Below, in pieces: positions 28,180 to 36,230 of a stretch of 64,000 nucleotides of DNA. The stretch lies in assembly GCF_020149915.1 (NCBI RefSeq), contig NZ_CP083760.1, positions 434,001 to 498,000 on the forward strand, given 5' to 3'. Made by a program: the position numbers and the translations under genes. This DNA is from Candidatus Sulfidibacterium hydrothermale. GTDB taxonomy: Bacteria > Bacteroidota > Bacteroidia > Bacteroidales > F082. The notes under the pieces were generated by a model that saw only the letters and a program-made list of their open reading frames with translations, had not been told where the DNA came from and ran no database searches. Numbering within the stretch: the stretch's first letter is position 1; each line of letters starts with the position of its first letter.

Positions 28180-28256
28180 AATCTAAAACTCCTCCGACCT
28201 CGGGACCGGGAGTAAAGCACCTTTCAATTCCCGATTGCTTTGCTTCAGGAGAGGTA
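28180..28256 (-). ncRNA. Candidate structured leader upstream of the TolC-fusion gene
   Basis: A GC-richer island in an AT-rich intergenic region. CTCCT (28189-28193) can pair with AGGAG (28247-28251), and AAAGC (28214-28218) with GCTTT (28237-28241). Alternatively CTCC (28192-28195) can pair with GGAG (28209-28212). On the minus strand it lies about 50-130 bases before the TolC-fusion ATG. I cannot assign it to a known riboswitch class; it could equally be an interspersed repeat. Confidence 0.3.
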
Positions 28257-28368
28257 TTGTTTAAGTATCTATATGATATTTAGTGACAATACTGATTATG
28301 GGGTATATGGAATTGTTAATTCCAATATAACCGGTTTTATTGTTGAAGATGATTTGTATACAACAAAT

Positions 28369-28773
28369 CTATGCTTTTTTGTTTGCGGGTCTTAGTTTTC
28401 GATAATTCACACAGGCGAGTAAAGTAAATACCAGACTTATTACAATTCTTACCGTCAAAGCTTTAACGGTTCGGGTTTCGTAAATGCCCCCGGAGTGTAT
28501 ATAAAACTGAAACCCCACAAATGTGATAATCAGCAAACCAACTGTCAATAGCAGTATTTTACTTGTCCACTTTTTATATTTAATAAAACCATAAACCGCA
28601 GACAGATACACCAGACTACTGATAAAATTTGCCCAAATGACGAATAACACATAGTTTCCCTCTTTTTCTCTTACCCCAAATAAGTTAAAAAAGATGGATA
28701 CGGTTAAGTATAAGGTAAATAATCCAAAAGCCAATACAGGCGTAGCAAACAAATAGGTTAAAATACGTTTCAT
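28369..28773 (-). CDS. Small four-helix membrane protein, unknown
   Basis: A 134-residue integral membrane protein with four predicted helices (about 5-30, 42-65, 71-92, 104-122), short loops and a positively charged C-terminus (RKLRPANKKA). I do not recognise the family. It lies upstream of the RND pump 1 operon on the same strand, 240 bases before the TolC-fusion gene. A minus-strand -7 element (28831-28838) lies 58 bases before its ATG. Co-expression with the pump is possible but not shown. Confidence 0.65.
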   Translation of the reverse strand: MKRILTYLFATPVLAFGLFTLYLTVSIFFNLFGVREKEGNYVLFVIWANFISSLVYLSAVYGFIKYKKWTSKILLLTVGLLIITFVGFQFYIHSGGIYETRTVKALTVRIVISLVFTLLACVNYRKLRPANKKA

Positions 28774-28830
28774 GAGCTTAGTGTTAGTTAATGTTCACTA
28801 TAAAAGGAGGGATTAACCGGTTATCGATTT

Positions 28831-28838
28831 CAAAAATA
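28831..28838 (-). promoter_or_regulatory. Bacteroidota -7 element (TATTTTTG) for the 28369-28773 gene
   Basis: Reads TATTTTTG on the minus strand, 58 bases before the ATG at 28773. Confidence 0.45.
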
Positions 28839-28967
28839 AAAAAGTTGTTCATTGAATAAACAGAATTATCAGTAGTCCACATTTATTCGATCAGAAAAAT
28901 AAATGTTGGGTTCAAACAATTAAATATATAGACAATTTCATACGAAATTACAAAAATTTCTTTATCA

Positions 28968-28984
28968 TTTACCAATTGGGTAAA
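28968..28984. promoter_or_regulatory. Near-perfect palindrome, possible operator
   Basis: TTTACCAATTGGGTAAA is a 17-base near-palindrome upstream of the small membrane protein and pump 1 genes. Its size suits a dimeric helix-turn-helix repressor, but no regulator gene is in the window. Confidence 0.3.
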
Positions 28985-29322
28985 TAAATTCGTTTTTATT
29001 TATATGTACGATGGGATAATAGTTATAGTTGTTGTGTTTTTTTGTTTGATCCTGTCCTGTCGTATCTTAAGTAGGAGGTGGCAAACCCCATTCTTTTGGC
29101 AACCGTTCTCCGAATATTTGTTCCGTTTGTCCTTTTTTAATGTAATGGCTGTACTTTAGCCGATTAAACAGATTCCCTGATAATATCGATTGAAAATCAA
29201 AATGCGCTTTTGGGATTGAAATGAACCAAAAGTATTTTGATTTAGTACCGGCATTTACAATGGCATTACCTGTTTCACAAGACAAAAAATAGTCAGTAAA
29301 CCAAACCGGAGAAATCGGACAT

Positions 29323-29355
29323 AAAAAAAGCCGGAACAAAATTGCTCCGGCTTTT
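29323..29355 (-). terminator. Rho-independent terminator of the Mbx-like operon
   Basis: AAAAGCCGGA (29326-29335) pairs perfectly with TCCGGCTTTT (29346-29355). On the minus strand the stem is followed by TTTTTTTAT, and it lies 19 bases after the stop codon of the last operon gene. Confidence 0.88.
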
Positions 29356-29373
29356 CTGTTACAGAATGAAAAA

Positions 29374-31164
29374 TTATTTTCCACTAAGCATTTCGTCAAT
29401 GGCTTTGCAGGCACGGAAACCGTCGGCAATAGCCGAAATAGCATCAGCTGTACGGTTTACGGCGTCACCACCGGCAAATACTTTCGGATCACCGGTTTGT
29501 TGTTTTTCGTTGACAACAAACCGACCTCTTTCGATCTTAATCTTTTCAGTAAACTCTTCCGGCAGGAAGCTGTAATCGCCTTTCTGACCGATAGCGGCCA
29601 TCACAGCGGTGGCTTCCAGGATGGTGTTACTGCCTTCGATGGCTACCGGCCGCGGACGTCCGCCTTTATCATCCGGAACCATTTTGGCTTTCAGATATTC
29701 TACTGCTTTTACCCGGCCTTTTTCATCTTTATGAATTTTGACGGGAATTCCCTGCGGGATGATGTGTACACCTTCATCTTCAGCACCTTCAATTTCTTCC
29801 CAGTCGGCGGGCATATCTTCCACACGACGACGGTAAAGAATGGTTACATCGGCACCTAAACGACGGCTTACACGTGCTGCGTCGATGGCTACGTTACCAC
29901 CACCCACAACAACGACTTTATCACCGATATCTACTTTTTCGCCGGAGTTAATCATGTAGAGGAAACGATAAGCCTGCATCGAGCCTTTGGCATCGTCGCC
30001 TTCAACACCCAGCGGCCAGGCATCGGGGAATCCAACACCCATGAATACCGCATCGTATTTGTCGTAAATCTCTTTAAAGCTGATGTCTTTACCCACTTTG
30101 GTATTGAAGTGAATCTTCACGCCGATACTCTTGATGTACTCGATCTGTTTATCCAAACTTTCAATGGGGAAACGATATTTCGGGATACCGTACATGGTAG
30201 CTCCACCGGCTTTGGCGTTGGCTTCGTAAATCGTGACATCATAACCACGCAGCGCCAGGTAATAGGCTGCGGTAAGACCGGAAGGACCGGCACCAATGAT
30301 TCCCACCGTTTTTCCGTTGGGTTCCCTGATTTCTGGATTCACGATTTCGCGGGTAATTTCGGTGGTGGCTGCTGTTTCGGTAGCATACCGTTTCAGCCAG
30401 CGAATAGCCAGTGCTTCACCACGGGTAGCAATGGCACAGACATCTTCGCACCGGCGGGTACAAACCTTACCACACATTTCCGGCAGCGGGTTGTTGTCGT
30501 ATATGATACGCAATGCGTCGGCATCGTTACCGGCTGCAATGGCGTTAATATATTCGGGGATGTGCATGTGCTCCGGACAAACTTCGGTACACAATCCGCA
30601 GCTGATACAACGGCTGGCTTCGGCACGGGCTTCGGCTTCGCTGTATCCGAGAACCACTTCGGCAAAACTCTTGACGCGTTCTTTGCCTTCCAGTTCCGGC
30701 ATGGGAACACGGTTGAAAACGTTGAGAGAGATTTCCTCGGTGCTGTAGAATGAAATTTGTTCTTTGCCATCCGGGTTATCTTTACCGGGAGTCCATAAAA
30801 AGTCGTCCGGATCTTCACTGACAAACAGGTAATCTTTTGTCAGGCTCAGACTGCCGGTAGGACATACTTCCACGCAAAGGGCACACCAGCAGCAACGGCC
30901 GTTGTCCACACGGGGACGCAGTCCGGAATCTCCTTTTTTCCCTTCAATTCCTTCGATATGAATCATATCGATGGCAGCATTCTGGCAGATGGTGGAACAG
31001 TTTCCGCAACCGATACATTCGTCCAGGTCGTTATAGTGAAGCCCCCGGTAACGCGGAGCGGCTTCCTTTGATTCTTTCGGGTACGAAATGGTATGCGGTC
31101 TTTTACCAAACTGTTTTAAAGCAGTTAATGGTTTCAGTGTTCCGTTTAGATCAAAAAAGCTCAT
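29374..31164 (-). CDS. NuoI-like ferredoxin fused to GltD/Nfn-type NAD(P)H oxidoreductase
   Basis: A 596-residue fusion and the last gene of the operon. Residues about 45-110 are a NuoI/MbhN-type ferredoxin domain with two CxxCxxCxxxC clusters (Cys50/53/56/60 and Cys91/94/97/101). Residues about 180-250 are the iron-sulfur helical domain of glutamate synthase small subunits, with Cys186/189/192/196 and Cys231/235/239/243. The flavin oxidoreductase part follows: FAD site GIIGAGPSG (288-296), nucleotide site VVVVGGGNVAIDAAR with LYRRR after it (arginines suggest NADPH), and the second FAD motif VFAGGDAV near 565. It is expected to carry electrons between NAD(P)H or ferredoxin and the NuoB/C/D module. 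Bacterial complex I and archaeal Mbx keep these as separate proteins. Confidence 0.9.
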   Translation of the reverse strand: MSFFDLNGTLKPLTALKQFGKRPHTISYPKESKEAAPRYRGLHYNDLDECIGCGNCSTICQNAAIDMIHIEGIEGKKGDSGLRPRVDNGRCCWCALCVEVCPTGSLSLTKDYLFVSEDPDDFLWTPGKDNPDGKEQISFYSTEEISLNVFNRVPMPELEGKERVKSFAEVVLGYSEAEARAEASRCISCGLCTEVCPEHMHIPEYINAIAAGNDADALRIIYDNNPLPEMCGKVCTRRCEDVCAIATRGEALAIRWLKRYATETAATTEITREIVNPEIREPNGKTVGIIGAGPSGLTAAYYLALRGYDVTIYEANAKAGGATMYGIPKYRFPIESLDKQIEYIKSIGVKIHFNTKVGKDISFKEIYDKYDAVFMGVGFPDAWPLGVEGDDAKGSMQAYRFLYMINSGEKVDIGDKVVVVGGGNVAIDAARVSRRLGADVTILYRRRVEDMPADWEEIEGAEDEGVHIIPQGIPVKIHKDEKGRVKAVEYLKAKMVPDDKGGRPRPVAIEGSNTILEATAVMAAIGQKGDYSFLPEEFTEKIKIERGRFVVNEKQQTGDPKVFAGGDAVNRTADAISAIADGFRACKAIDEMLSGK

Positions 31165-31193
31165 ATTTTTTGTTTTTTGTCTTGTTCTGATAA

Positions 31194-32297
31194 TTAACGT
31201 TCAATTTCCGGAGGACAGGTTCCCAAACTATTCATGATGGCAGAGATATCTGCTAAATTCTCTCCAACCAGGAGATTTTCAAGCAGGGTAATCGCATGTA
31301 CGTAAGCTGCTCCACGGAAATGGGTCCGACGCGGATGCGTACTTCCATCACTGACGATGTACATTCCTACTTCGCCACGGGTGGCTTCGGTACGGGCATA
31401 AGCATCTCCTTTGGGAAGAGCCCATTTATGCGGATTGGGAATCCGGTTGTAATACTCACCGGAAGGCATTTTTTCAATGACTTGGCGGATAATCCGGATC
31501 GACTGGCGGATTTCCTGACGACGGACCAATGCCCGTGACCAGATGTCACCGCCTTCTGCAGTCGGGACAATAAAGTCCAGTTTGTCATATACTTCGTATG
31601 GGTCGTCAATACGGATGTCGCTTTTGACTCCGGAGCCTCGTAAAACAGGACCAACTACGCCCCATTCTACGGCTTTTTCTTTAGGAATGACACCCACACC
31701 TTGTGTTCTTTTCTGGAAAATGGTATTCTGGAACATCAGGTCATCATAATCATTCAACCTTTTTTCCATGTAATCCATGGTACGAAGTACTTTGTCGGCA
31801 AAGCCTTCGGGAAGATCACGACGAACGCCGCCCGGCCAAATGTACATGTGGTAAACACGGCCACCGGTCAATTCTTCAAAGAGATCGAGGATGTAGTTTC
31901 GGTCTCCTACCGACCATTGGCCGATGGTGTACAAACCCAGAGAACCGGCTTGTCCGCCGTACCACAGCAGGTACGAACCCATACGGGCCAGTTCCAGCAT
32001 CAGTACGCGGATGTATTTGGCTCTTTCGGGTACTTCACGGCCTTCGAGCAGTTCCACAGCACGGGCGTATGATTCTTCTACCGGGTCAGGTTCCGGAACA
32101 CAAAAACGGCACAGCAGCGTAAAGCTTTGCAGCCAGTTTCTTCTTTCCTGTAATTTTTCAAAAGCTCGGTGCAGATATCCTACTTCGGTACGGGCTCTCA
32201 CAATGGTGTCGCCTTCTACCTGCACTTTGACCATCATGTTACCGGTAATCCCGGGGTGCTGAGGCCCAATATATAAAGTTGTTGCCTTTTCTCTCAT
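31194..32297 (-). CDS. NuoD/hydrogenase-large-subunit-like protein (Mbx L-type)
   Basis: A 367-residue member of the NuoD/group 4 NiFe-hydrogenase large-subunit superfamily (GPQHPGITGNM start; RTEVGYLHRAFEKL at 36-49). I chose the ATG at 32297, immediately after the NuoC-like stop; the reading frame extends upstream only by overlapping nuoC. The metal-ligand positions are altered: the N-terminal RxCxxC site reads RFCVPE (Cys66, Glu69) and the C-terminal DPCxxC site reads GTCPPE (Cys361, Glu364), so one Cys of each pair is replaced by Glu. The complex I quinone residues are also missing by eye alignment (Thr18 for His, Val67 for Tyr). It is the catalytic-site subunit of the peripheral arm, with unknown acceptor. 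Confidence 0.92.
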   Translation of the reverse strand: MREKATTLYIGPQHPGITGNMMVKVQVEGDTIVRARTEVGYLHRAFEKLQERRNWLQSFTLLCRFCVPEPDPVEESYARAVELLEGREVPERAKYIRVLMLELARMGSYLLWYGGQAGSLGLYTIGQWSVGDRNYILDLFEELTGGRVYHMYIWPGGVRRDLPEGFADKVLRTMDYMEKRLNDYDDLMFQNTIFQKRTQGVGVIPKEKAVEWGVVGPVLRGSGVKSDIRIDDPYEVYDKLDFIVPTAEGGDIWSRALVRRQEIRQSIRIIRQVIEKMPSGEYYNRIPNPHKWALPKGDAYARTEATRGEVGMYIVSDGSTHPRRTHFRGAAYVHAITLLENLLVGENLADISAIMNSLGTCPPEIER

Positions 32298-32298
32298 T

Positions 32299-32868
32299 TT
32301 ATCTCGAGTATTTTTTTGCAAAATCAGGTATTTCTTCTCCATCGCGGTTAGCAATGGTTTCACGTACATCTTGTGCATCTTCGCGTCCCGGACGCTGCCA
32401 GAAAGTCTTTTCAGCGTAAGCAGCTGTATCAAAGTCGCGGCGGAATGGCGGCGGGCCTTGCCAGTCTTCCAGGATAAATTCGTCGGGAGCTTCCAGGCCG
32501 GTGAACTGAACACCGAACATTTCGCGCAGTTCTCTTTCGTAGGTATTCAATTGCCGCCAGATCATATCCAGATTGTCCATTACCGGATTATCTCTGTCGA
32601 GGCGGGTACGGACAAAAACTTTTATTTTATCTTTTGGCGACCATACAATGAAAACCACTTCCAGTTCGCCTTCTTCCAGCCAGTCAACACAGCTTACATG
32701 AGACAGGTGGATAAAGCCCATTTCGTCTTTCAGGTAAAAAAGTATGGAAGGAATGGTTTCTTTTTTCACCGTAAAGTCCACACGGTTGTCCGGAAAGTCG
32801 TTTTTCTCCACGGCATCCGCGAAGTTGGCTTTTATCCGCTTAATGATATTTTCTTTCAATTCTTTCAT
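32299..32868 (-). CDS. NuoC-like subunit (complex I 30 kDa / Mbx K-type)
   Basis: A 189-residue protein of the complex I 30-kDa family. It shows the alpha-beta N-terminal half (VSCVDWLEEGELEVVFIVWS) and the conserved YERELREMFGVQFTGL with the following FILEDWQGPPPFRRDFD, which docks to the large subunit. Length is normal for a separate NuoC. It joins the NuoB- and NuoD-like subunits in the peripheral arm. It lies 12 bases after the NuoB-like gene and 1 base before the NuoD-like gene. Confidence 0.93.
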   Translation of the reverse strand: MKELKENIIKRIKANFADAVEKNDFPDNRVDFTVKKETIPSILFYLKDEMGFIHLSHVSCVDWLEEGELEVVFIVWSPKDKIKVFVRTRLDRDNPVMDNLDMIWRQLNTYERELREMFGVQFTGLEAPDEFILEDWQGPPPFRRDFDTAAYAEKTFWQRPGREDAQDVRETIANRDGEEIPDFAKKYSR

Positions 32869-32880
32869 CGTGATCTTTTT

Positions 32881-33426
32881 TTACCAGTTATATTCAGGCA
32901 TTACCCAGTTAGGAATGATTTTCTTTTGATTGGCACGATACCATTCCAGGTTTTCTTTGTATTGCTTTGCACCGTTGGCGCGGCCTTCGGCAATCCGTTT
33001 TTGCAACTGGGCAAATCCGGAAAGAACCGCTTCAGGACGCGGCATACAGCCGTTGATATATACATCAACCGGAAGGTATTTATCCAGTACTTTAATGGTA
33101 TTATACGAATCGTAATACATCCCGCCGTTAATGGTACAGGATCCGAAGCCGATGACATATTTCGGGTCTTGCATTTGTTCGTACACCCGAATTACCCGTT
33201 TGAGTGTTTTTACCGTCAGATATCCGGTAATCAGTAAAACATCAGCCTGACGCGGAGTGGCAGCACCCCGTACTCCCAAACGTTCGGCGTCGTATCGTGA
33301 AGTCATAGTAGGCGGAATTTCAATGGCTCCGCATCCTGTTCCGTAGGCCAAAACCCAAATAGAGTGTTTTCGTGCCCAGTTCTGGATAAAATCAACTATC
33401 TTTTGAGAATTCTTATCGTTAATCAT
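32881..33426 (-). CDS. NuoB-like iron-sulfur subunit (Mbx J-type)
   Basis: A 181-residue NuoB/hydrogenase small-subunit relative that should hold the proximal [4Fe-4S] cluster. The visible cysteines are Cys32 (GTGCGAIE), Cys97 (GFGSCTI) and Cys127 (NGCMPRP). Complex I has two adjacent Cys at the first site and group 4 hydrogenases have CxxC; here it is C-G, so the fourth ligand is not clear from sequence. SRYDAERLG and PRQADVLLITG are family signatures. It forms the interface with the NuoH-like membrane subunit and the NuoD-like subunit. Confidence 0.92.
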   Translation of the reverse strand: MINDKNSQKIVDFIQNWARKHSIWVLAYGTGCGAIEIPPTMTSRYDAERLGVRGAATPRQADVLLITGYLTVKTLKRVIRVYEQMQDPKYVIGFGSCTINGGMYYDSYNTIKVLDKYLPVDVYINGCMPRPEAVLSGFAQLQKRIAEGRANGAKQYKENLEWYRANQKKIIPNWVMPEYNW

Positions 33427-33436
33427 CGTCTTTCAT

Positions 33437-34348
33437 TTAAAAAATTACAGCCTGTAAAATAGCCAACAGTCCGAAAAAGCTCGGCCATCCCCAAAACCAG
33501 CGTACTGCCTGCTCCGTGCGATAACGCGGACTTACATTTCCGTATAATACCGGAATCATGTAAAGGGCAAAGGTTTTTACTAATAAAATCAGCAGGTTAT
33601 CGGCTCCGCCCATGAACAAATCCACATAAAGGGTCAGTTTGGCAAAGGTGAATACCGAACCCGAAGACATCATTACAAAGAGATACTTTCCGCCGTTTTC
33701 GGATACAGGACCAGATGCCAACTCCGTAGGTGCTCCGACAATATCGAAAGGAGAGTACCGGAACATTCCGAGCATAGCCATTACTGCGGCAATAAAAGCA
33801 AAGGGCGAAGAAAACATCAACCAGGTTCCGGCTTGTTCCTGAGCAGCCATGAGACCGGTAATGGAAGTGGTATGATACTGAATCATCAGCGCCACGAGTG
33901 CCAACACCCACGGAATCTCAAATCCCACCATCTGGCTCAGACCACGGGTTACCCCTATGGCTGAGTTCGGGTTACCGGTTTGTCCGGCTCCAAGAGCCAT
34001 TCCCAACGGACCAAAGGTCATAATATACAACAGGAAGATTAAATCGCCCTGAAAATTCAGGTTGGGGAACCAGTTGTTGTGAGTCAGTACCGGAACCACC
34101 ATGAGTGTCATTACTGATGATACCATCAGGAAAGCAGGTCCCATGTGATGCATAGCGCCATGATGGATGGCTGATGATTTTGATCCCAGTTTAAAAGCAT
34201 CAATAAAATTCTGATACCAGGGCGGTCCTTTTCTGTTTTGAATTCGGGCTGTAATTTTACGTGTCAGCCCGCCATAGGTCATCCCTACTACAAAAGCCAC
34301 CATAAATGTGACCACCGCACCTAAAATATCCATTAATACTGTTTCCAT
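33437..34348 (-). CDS. NuoH-like membrane subunit (Mbx M-type)
   Basis: A 303-residue membrane protein of the complex I subunit 1 family with eight or so helices. Charged family loops are present: TARIQNRKGPPWYQ near residue 35 and PFDIVGAPTELASGPVSENGG (about 205-225, first 20 residues quoted as the key acidic loop) containing the Glu residues that link redox chemistry to ion movement. It connects the peripheral NuoB/C/D module to the antiporter-like subunits. It lies 15 bases downstream of the 615-residue antiporter-like gene. Confidence 0.94.
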   Translation of the reverse strand: METVLMDILGAVVTFMVAFVVGMTYGGLTRKITARIQNRKGPPWYQNFIDAFKLGSKSSAIHHGAMHHMGPAFLMVSSVMTLMVVPVLTHNNWFPNLNFQGDLIFLLYIMTFGPLGMALGAGQTGNPNSAIGVTRGLSQMVGFEIPWVLALVALMIQYHTTSITGLMAAQEQAGTWLMFSSPFAFIAAVMAMLGMFRYSPFDIVGAPTELASGPVSENGGKYLFVMMSSGSVFTFAKLTLYVDLFMGGADNLLILLVKTFALYMIPVLYGNVSPRYRTEQAVRWFWGWPSFFGLLAILQAVIF

Positions 34349-34363
34349 TGATCTATTTTTAGA

Positions 34364-36211
34364 TTAGAACAAAACGTTCTGAAATAACAACACAATTACA
34401 ACAAACACGATGACATAAACGGTGTACGTTTGTCCGTTACCCGTATAAATACGTCGGACGAACTCAAAAAGCGATTCAAGTCCGTTGGCAAAATCGGTAT
34501 AATATTTATCAATTTGCCGGCGCATGGCAGGAGCAACAGCTCTAAGGAAAGGCTGCATAAACCCTACCGAGAAAGTCAGATTTTCATCTTCAGCCGGAAC
34601 TTCACCCGAAGTACTGATGTCTTTGGTTGTAACGTAGCGTGTTTCTTTGTATCCTTTCCATGTGAGAAAAATCAGGAAGAAGACGAAAATGGCAATGATA
34701 TAATAAAGAATGGGTTGCAGCACAACCTGGTCGCCCCAGGCATTTAAGATAATGGAGCTGTCCCATAAATGTTTGTAGGTGTCAATAAATCCGAGATCGA
34801 TCAAACCGCTATTGATGGGTTTTAAAAGGATTCCGGGGAAAGTACCTAAAACAAACATTACAATTCCCATTAAAATCATGGGTACTACCATTACAGCCGG
34901 TGCTTCTTTTACATGTTCCCATTCTTTTTCTTCCTGTCCCAGGAAAAATCCGAAGAGGAATTTGTAACAATAAAGGAATGCCGCTGTACTGGAAAAGAAT
35001 ATCATCACAACCAGGATGTAATGATTACTGGTAATCAATGATTCGTACAACATCCATTTCCCGACAAATCCACCCAACGGCGGGATTCCTGCCAGAGCAA
35101 TAATAGCCAGCAAGGCAGCCAGGAAAGTCCAGGGCATTTTACGAATTAATCCGGTTACTTCGGTAAAGTTGGTTGTTCCGGTTTGTTTTTCAACCGCTCC
35201 GGTAACCATGAAAAGGGTTCCTTTAAACAGGGAGTGCATTACAGCCAGGAAAAGACCGGCCAGCATTCCCAGTTCCGTACCGATGGCAATACCGGTAATA
35301 ATGTATCCCAGTTGTGCCACTGACGAATAGGCTAAAAGCTTTTTGGCATCATCCTGTTTAATGGCCCAAAGGGTTCCGAGTACAGCAGTAATACCGCCCA
35401 GCCAGGCAATAACTTCTCTGAACCAGAATCCCTGGGGAATTTGATTCACCATGGTGACCAAAACGATAACCATTCCGTAAACACCCATTTTGGAAAGTGC
35501 TCCGGAGAAAATGCTGGTATAGGCCATTGGCGAATTGCTATATGCATCAGGAGCCCATACATGCAGAGGCATCATGGCTGCTTTTACGCCAAAAGCCATC
35601 AGGAAAAGAATCGGAAGTGTGATTTGCATTCCCATGTTCATTGCGGGATAAGCATTGATCATTTGTCCGATGCTGAACGAGCCGGTGATGTGGTGTACAA
35701 TAACAATGGCCATCAGCATGGCATAGGCGCCAATTGCGCTAAATACGAAATACTTGATTCCGATGCGCTGGATATCTTTTCCGCTGTAAAGCGTCATGAG
35801 ATATGATGACCATGTCATGATTTCCCAGAAAATGAAGAAAGAGATCAGGTCAACGCTGAGCAGAATGCCCATCATGGCCATGATGCTGAGGATAAAGTTG
35901 AAATAAAAATATCCTCTGCGCTCTTTTCCTTTCATAAAGCCAACGGAATAGATCGCGGCAAGCGATCCCAAACCAAGTACAATAAGGGAGAAGAGCCAGC
36001 TGAAATGGTTTACCCCCCACATCAGTTTAATTCCACCCAAATAAAGGGTAGCGGCTTCGGCAATTTTCACATACGAGAAAAAGAGCCCGGCCGGTACCAA
36101 AACCGAAGCGAGGAAAAGCAAATCCTGAAGCGCTTTGCTTACTTTTCCGGCGAAATAGGTTATCACCGCACCTCCGAGAAAGATCAAAAATATTATATGT
36201 ATCATTTCCAT
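34364..36211 (-). CDS. NuoL/MrpD-like antiporter subunit, 615 residues
   Basis: A 615-residue polytopic protein of the proton-conducting membrane transporter family (about 14-16 helices). Key pump residues appear: Glu in FFIFWEIMTWSSY near residue 130 and Lys in GVKAAMMPLHVWAPDAY near 210, followed by the discontinuous-helix region. The C-terminal extension after about residue 490 ends with a long linker and a final helix, as in NuoL-like subunits with a lateral arm. It corresponds to the second antiporter subunit (H') of the archaeal Mbx order. Confidence 0.93.
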   Translation of the reverse strand: MEMIHIIFLIFLGGAVITYFAGKVSKALQDLLFLASVLVPAGLFFSYVKIAEAATLYLGGIKLMWGVNHFSWLFSLIVLGLGSLAAIYSVGFMKGKERRGYFYFNFILSIMAMMGILLSVDLISFFIFWEIMTWSSYLMTLYSGKDIQRIGIKYFVFSAIGAYAMLMAIVIVHHITGSFSIGQMINAYPAMNMGMQITLPILFLMAFGVKAAMMPLHVWAPDAYSNSPMAYTSIFSGALSKMGVYGMVIVLVTMVNQIPQGFWFREVIAWLGGITAVLGTLWAIKQDDAKKLLAYSSVAQLGYIITGIAIGTELGMLAGLFLAVMHSLFKGTLFMVTGAVEKQTGTTNFTEVTGLIRKMPWTFLAALLAIIALAGIPPLGGFVGKWMLYESLITSNHYILVVMIFFSSTAAFLYCYKFLFGFFLGQEEKEWEHVKEAPAVMVVPMILMGIVMFVLGTFPGILLKPINSGLIDLGFIDTYKHLWDSSIILNAWGDQVVLQPILYYIIAIFVFFLIFLTWKGYKETRYVTTKDISTSGEVPAEDENLTFSVGFMQPFLRAVAPAMRRQIDKYYTDFANGLESLFEFVRRIYTGNGQTYTVYVIVFVVIVLLFQNVLF

Positions 36212-36230
36212 AGTATTATTCGCTTAGAGG

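Larger units (their letters stand above)
28774..29373. other. Gene-poor intergenic region with promoter, palindrome and terminator
   Basis: 600 bases, AT-rich on the left side. It holds a minus-strand -7 element (28831-28838), a near-perfect palindrome (28968-28984), a doubtful minus-strand reading frame (29067 to about 29330), a 23-residue plus-strand frame (29221-29292), and a terminator at 29323-29355. No convincing gene. Confidence 0.5.

Noticed and set aside
29067-29444. Minus-strand 125-residue reading frame
   Set aside because: Its first part is the out-of-frame shadow of the oxidoreductase gene and it reads through the terminator.
31194-32297. Functional NiFe hydrogenase
   Set aside because: Both CxxC ligand pairs have lost one Cys each (replaced by Glu), so hydrogenase activity is not supported.
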